NCBI GenBank assembly: GCA_015688915.1
Contig: JAATGX010000137.1
Location: 1-18,312 of the forward strand
DNA: 18,312 bases
Source of the DNA: Desulfuromonadales bacterium
GTDB lineage: Bacteria; Desulfobacterota; Desulfuromonadia; Geobacterales; Pseudopelobacteraceae
Reading direction: 5' to 3'
Position 1 is the stretch's first letter. Each line of letters starts with the position of its first letter. The translations under genes and the position numbers were made by a program. Positions 16,177 to 18,312 of the stretch are shown in pieces. Below the pieces are notes generated by a model. That model was not told the origin of the DNA. It saw nothing but the letters and a program-made list of their open reading frames with translations, and ran no database searches.

Positions 16177-17802
16177 GTGGACTGGGAATGTTGCTGGGAT
16201 AGGGAAGTAATAGCGCTGGACGACTGTCCCAACATCCACGAGGGGGATGAGGACCTGCTCGCATCCCAGCGGCGGCGCATCCTGGAGAAGTGCTGCGACT
16301 GCGACAACTTCAAGCGTGACCTGTCCCGTTTCCGCGACAGCGGTCATCCCCTCTCCCCCGTCCTTTCCCTGGTCCACGAAGAATACCAGCGCCAGAAAAG
16401 CCAGATCCAGTCCCTGGTCAGCTTCCTGGACAACAAGACTCTCGAAGTCCGCTTCCTGCATGAACTGGGGTCGGTGCTGCAGAGTTCCGTGGACCTGGAG
16501 GAGGTGCTCTCGGTGGCCCTGACGGCCATCACGGCCGGCAAGGGCTTCGGCATGAACCGCGCCTTCCTGCTCATGACCGACAAGGAGCGTGACCATTTGC
16601 AGGGCTATCTGGCCATCGGCCCGCGCAACTACGAAGAGGCCAGCCAAGCCTGGAACGAGATCGCCAGAAACGACATGGACCTGCAGACCATGGCGCAGAG
16701 CTTTCGCGAGAACAAGCTCTCCGCGGAGCGGGCCAAGTTCCACGATATCCTGGAACTGCTCTCCGTGCCGCTTTCCCGTACCGACCATATCCTGGTCAAG
16801 GCGATGGACGACAAGCATCCGATTCTGATCGAGGACGCCTTCCACCATCCCGATGTTGATCCGGAATTCGCCCGCCTGCTGGGGGTGGACACCTTTCTGC
16901 TCATGCCGCTCATCTCCCGCAACCGCCGGGTGGGGATCATCATAGCCGACAACTGCATCACCCACCGCCGTATCACCGATGAGGACATGCGCTCCCTGGA
17001 GACCTTTACCTTTCCGGTGGCCTTCGCCATCGAGCGGGCCGCTCTCTACGACCGGCTCCAGGTGGAGCTCAACCGGGTCACCGAGGCGAACAACAAGCTG
17101 AAGGAGCAGCAGGAACTGATCGTGCGCATGGAAAAGATGGCCCTGGTGGGGAGGATCACCTCCAGCATCGCCCACTCCATCCGCAACCCGCTGATGATCA
17201 TCGGCGGGTTTGCCCGCTCCATGCTGAAGAATACCCCGGACAACGATCCCAAGCGGGATTTCATGGAGTCCATCGTCGGCGAGGCCCGTCAGTTGGAAGG
17301 GGTCCTGGACGAGATCCTCAATTACTCCGATTCGCTCTATCCCACCCGGGACTTCTGGGATGCCAACTACCTGGTGGAAAGCGCCATCCGCGATACGGCC
17401 GAGGCGCAGCGGGCCCGGGGCTGTACCTGCGGGTTCACTGCCGGCCATGACCTGCCGCCGGCCTGTATCGATTTCAAACAGGTCGCCTACTGCCTGCGTA
17501 CCATCCTGCAATCCGACATCGACCAGACCGTGGACCATGGCGTCATCGACATCGGCACCTCGTTGGAGGGTGACGGCATCGTCATCCGTATCGAGGACCG
17601 CGGCAGACGCCTGTCCCAGGATGAGCTGGATGTCCTGCTGACGCCGTTCTCCTCCACCCAGGACCTGGGGAGCGGCCTGGGGCTGGCCCTGTGCAAGACC
17701 ATGCTGGAGAAACAGGGGATACCGTTCAGCGCCGAACCGCTGCCGGAAGGCGGCGTTGTCTATACGATCATACTTCCCACCCGCAAGGAGGAACAGCCAT
17801 GA
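16177..17802 (+). CDS. Cytosolic GAF-domain sensor histidine kinase with degenerate ATP-site motifs
   Basis: A 541-residue soluble sensor kinase with no membrane segment. The N-terminal ~55 residues are cysteine-rich (WECCWD, DDCPN, EKCCDCDNF). A coiled coil and a GAF domain (~110-285) follow, then a second coiled coil, H-box SSIAHSIRNPLMIIGGFA (H333), and HATPase_c. In HATPase_c the F and G2 boxes look normal (LLTPFSST, GSGLGLALC). The N box reads QVAYCLRTILQSDID, with neither asparagine found in the other two kinases here, and G1 reads DRGRR instead of DxGxG, so ATP binding or catalysis may be altered. The GTG start at 16177 has GAGGGG 5-6 nt upstream and a promoter just before it; a frame from ATG 16042 would add 45 unconserved-looking residues. 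The gene overlaps the receiver gene by 4 bp (ATGA). Confidence 0.88.
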   Translation: MDWECCWDREVIALDDCPNIHEGDEDLLASQRRRILEKCCDCDNFKRDLSRFRDSGHPLSPVLSLVHEEYQRQKSQIQSLVSFLDNKTLEVRFLHELGSVLQSSVDLEEVLSVALTAITAGKGFGMNRAFLLMTDKERDHLQGYLAIGPRNYEEASQAWNEIARNDMDLQTMAQSFRENKLSAERAKFHDILELLSVPLSRTDHILVKAMDDKHPILIEDAFHHPDVDPEFARLLGVDTFLLMPLISRNRRVGIIIADNCITHRRITDEDMRSLETFTFPVAFAIERAALYDRLQVELNRVTEANNKLKEQQELIVRMEKMALVGRITSSIAHSIRNPLMIIGGFARSMLKNTPDNDPKRDFMESIVGEARQLEGVLDEILNYSDSLYPTRDFWDANYLVESAIRDTAEAQRARGCTCGFTAGHDLPPACIDFKQVAYCLRTILQSDIDQTVDHGVIDIGTSLEGDGIVIRIEDRGRRLSQDELDVLLTPFSSTQDLGSGLGLALCKTMLEKQGIPFSAEPLPEGGVVYTIILPTRKEEQP

Positions 17803-18179
17803 GCAGGATACTGGTAGTGGATGACGAGGCCAACATCTGTGTGCTCTACTCCGAGGAGTTGGCCGACGAGGGGTACGAGGTGGTCACGGCCACGACGACG
17901 GCCGAGGCCATTGAAAAGCTCCAGGAAGGGGTGTTCGATCTGGCCGTGCTGGACATCAAGCTGAAAAACGAGAGCGGTATCGACCTGTTGCAGAAGCTGG
18001 TCAAGGAGCGGCACGAGATGCCGGTCATCCTCTGCTCGGCCTTCTCCTGCTACAAGGACGACTTCTCGGCCTGGCTGGCGGACGGCTACGTGGTCAAATC
18101 GGGCGACCTGTCCGAGTTGAAGCAGGAGATCAGCCGGGTGCTGGCCAAGAAGGCGCAAAAAATCAAGGCCGGGTTGTAG
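17799..18179 (+). CDS. Stand-alone response regulator receiver protein
   Basis: A 126-residue CheY-like single receiver with no output domain. It has the acidic cluster D8/D9/E10 (LVVDDE), phospho-acceptor D52 (LAVLDIKLK), and a conserved lysine in YVVKSGD, where the usual K-P is K-S. Its start overlaps the GAF kinase stop by 4 bp, and AAGGAGG is about 7 nt upstream, so the two are translated together and probably form a pair. Without an output domain it must act by protein contact or in a phosphorelay; the partner is not visible in this window. Confidence 0.93.
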   Translation: MSRILVVDDEANICVLYSEELADEGYEVVTATTTAEAIEKLQEGVFDLAVLDIKLKNESGIDLLQKLVKERHEMPVILCSAFSCYKDDFSAWLADGYVVKSGDLSELKQEISRVLAKKAQKIKAGL

Positions 18180-18185
18180 ATTTTT

Positions 18186-18230
18186 CCCCCTCCCTTGACG
18201 GGAGGGGGTTAGGGGGTGGGTGAAGCGGCC
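18186..18230. repeat. Palindromic G/C-tract repeat after the receiver gene
   Basis: A perfect 9-bp stem, CCCCCTCCC (18186-18194) with GGGAGGGGG (18200-18208) and loop TTGAC, followed by TTAGGGGGTGGG. It begins 6 bp after the receiver stop. It is of the dispersed G-tract repeat type and could stall transcription, but it has no downstream T-tract. The remaining bases to 18312 hold no gene; TAGCAGGTCGTTGAATTT near 18260 resembles ends of small mobile or repeat elements, without proof. Confidence 0.55.
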
Positions 18231-18312
18231 ATCCGCACCAAATGCGGCAGCCTCCCCCTCTAGCAGGTCGTTGAATTTTAGCCCAATTTGATGCCTATTT
18301 GAGCTACCAATC

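Overview
The window is high-GC and almost fully coding. It most resembles a Geobacter-type member of the Desulfuromonadota. This rests on the gene order hybS-hybA-hybB-hybL-hybP, known from Geobacter sulfurreducens, together with many Cache-domain two-component sensors, NtrC-type sigma-54 activators and dispersed G/C-rich palindromic repeats. The species cannot be fixed from sequence alone.

Layout. Positions 1-1053 (+) hold the 3' part of an NtrB-like sensor kinase cut by the window edge. Positions 1154-2761 (-) encode a Cache-type chemoreceptor. Positions 2855-8603 (-) are a five-gene operon for a periplasm-facing, membrane-bound group 1 [NiFe] uptake hydrogenase: small subunit, four-cluster ferredoxin, NrfD/HybB-like membrane subunit, large subunit and maturation protease. 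The 486-bp divergent region 8604-9089 is the main control region. Positions 9090-12455 (+) encode a sigma-54-dependent response regulator and its Cache-HAMP histidine kinase. After these come a 59-residue cysteine-rich protein (12583), a MATE transporter (12993), cysS (14532), and a second, unrelated two-component pair: a GAF kinase with degraded ATP-site motifs (16177) and a stand-alone receiver (17799). The last ~130 bp are non-coding repeat sequence.

How the parts fit. The hydrogenase operon has a near-perfect -24/-12 sigma-54 promoter. Upstream of it, in the expected order, lie an IHF-like site and paired TGTCC boxes with exactly 20-bp spacing. A second pair with the same spacing overlaps the likely sigma-70 promoter of the divergent activator gene. 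The simplest reading is that kinase 10464 phosphorylates regulator 9090, which activates hyb and controls its own gene. The kinase and the chemoreceptor share the same distinctive Cache signature. The truncated kinase at the left edge is a close paralog of the complete one, so hyb sits between related sensors. This would be a hydrogenase control module without the H2-sensing hydrogenase (HoxBC type) used elsewhere; its signal is unknown.

Starts were re-chosen from ribosome-binding sites for hybS, hybA, hybL, the chemoreceptor, the response regulator (GTG), the MATE gene, the 59-residue protein and the GAF kinase (GTG).
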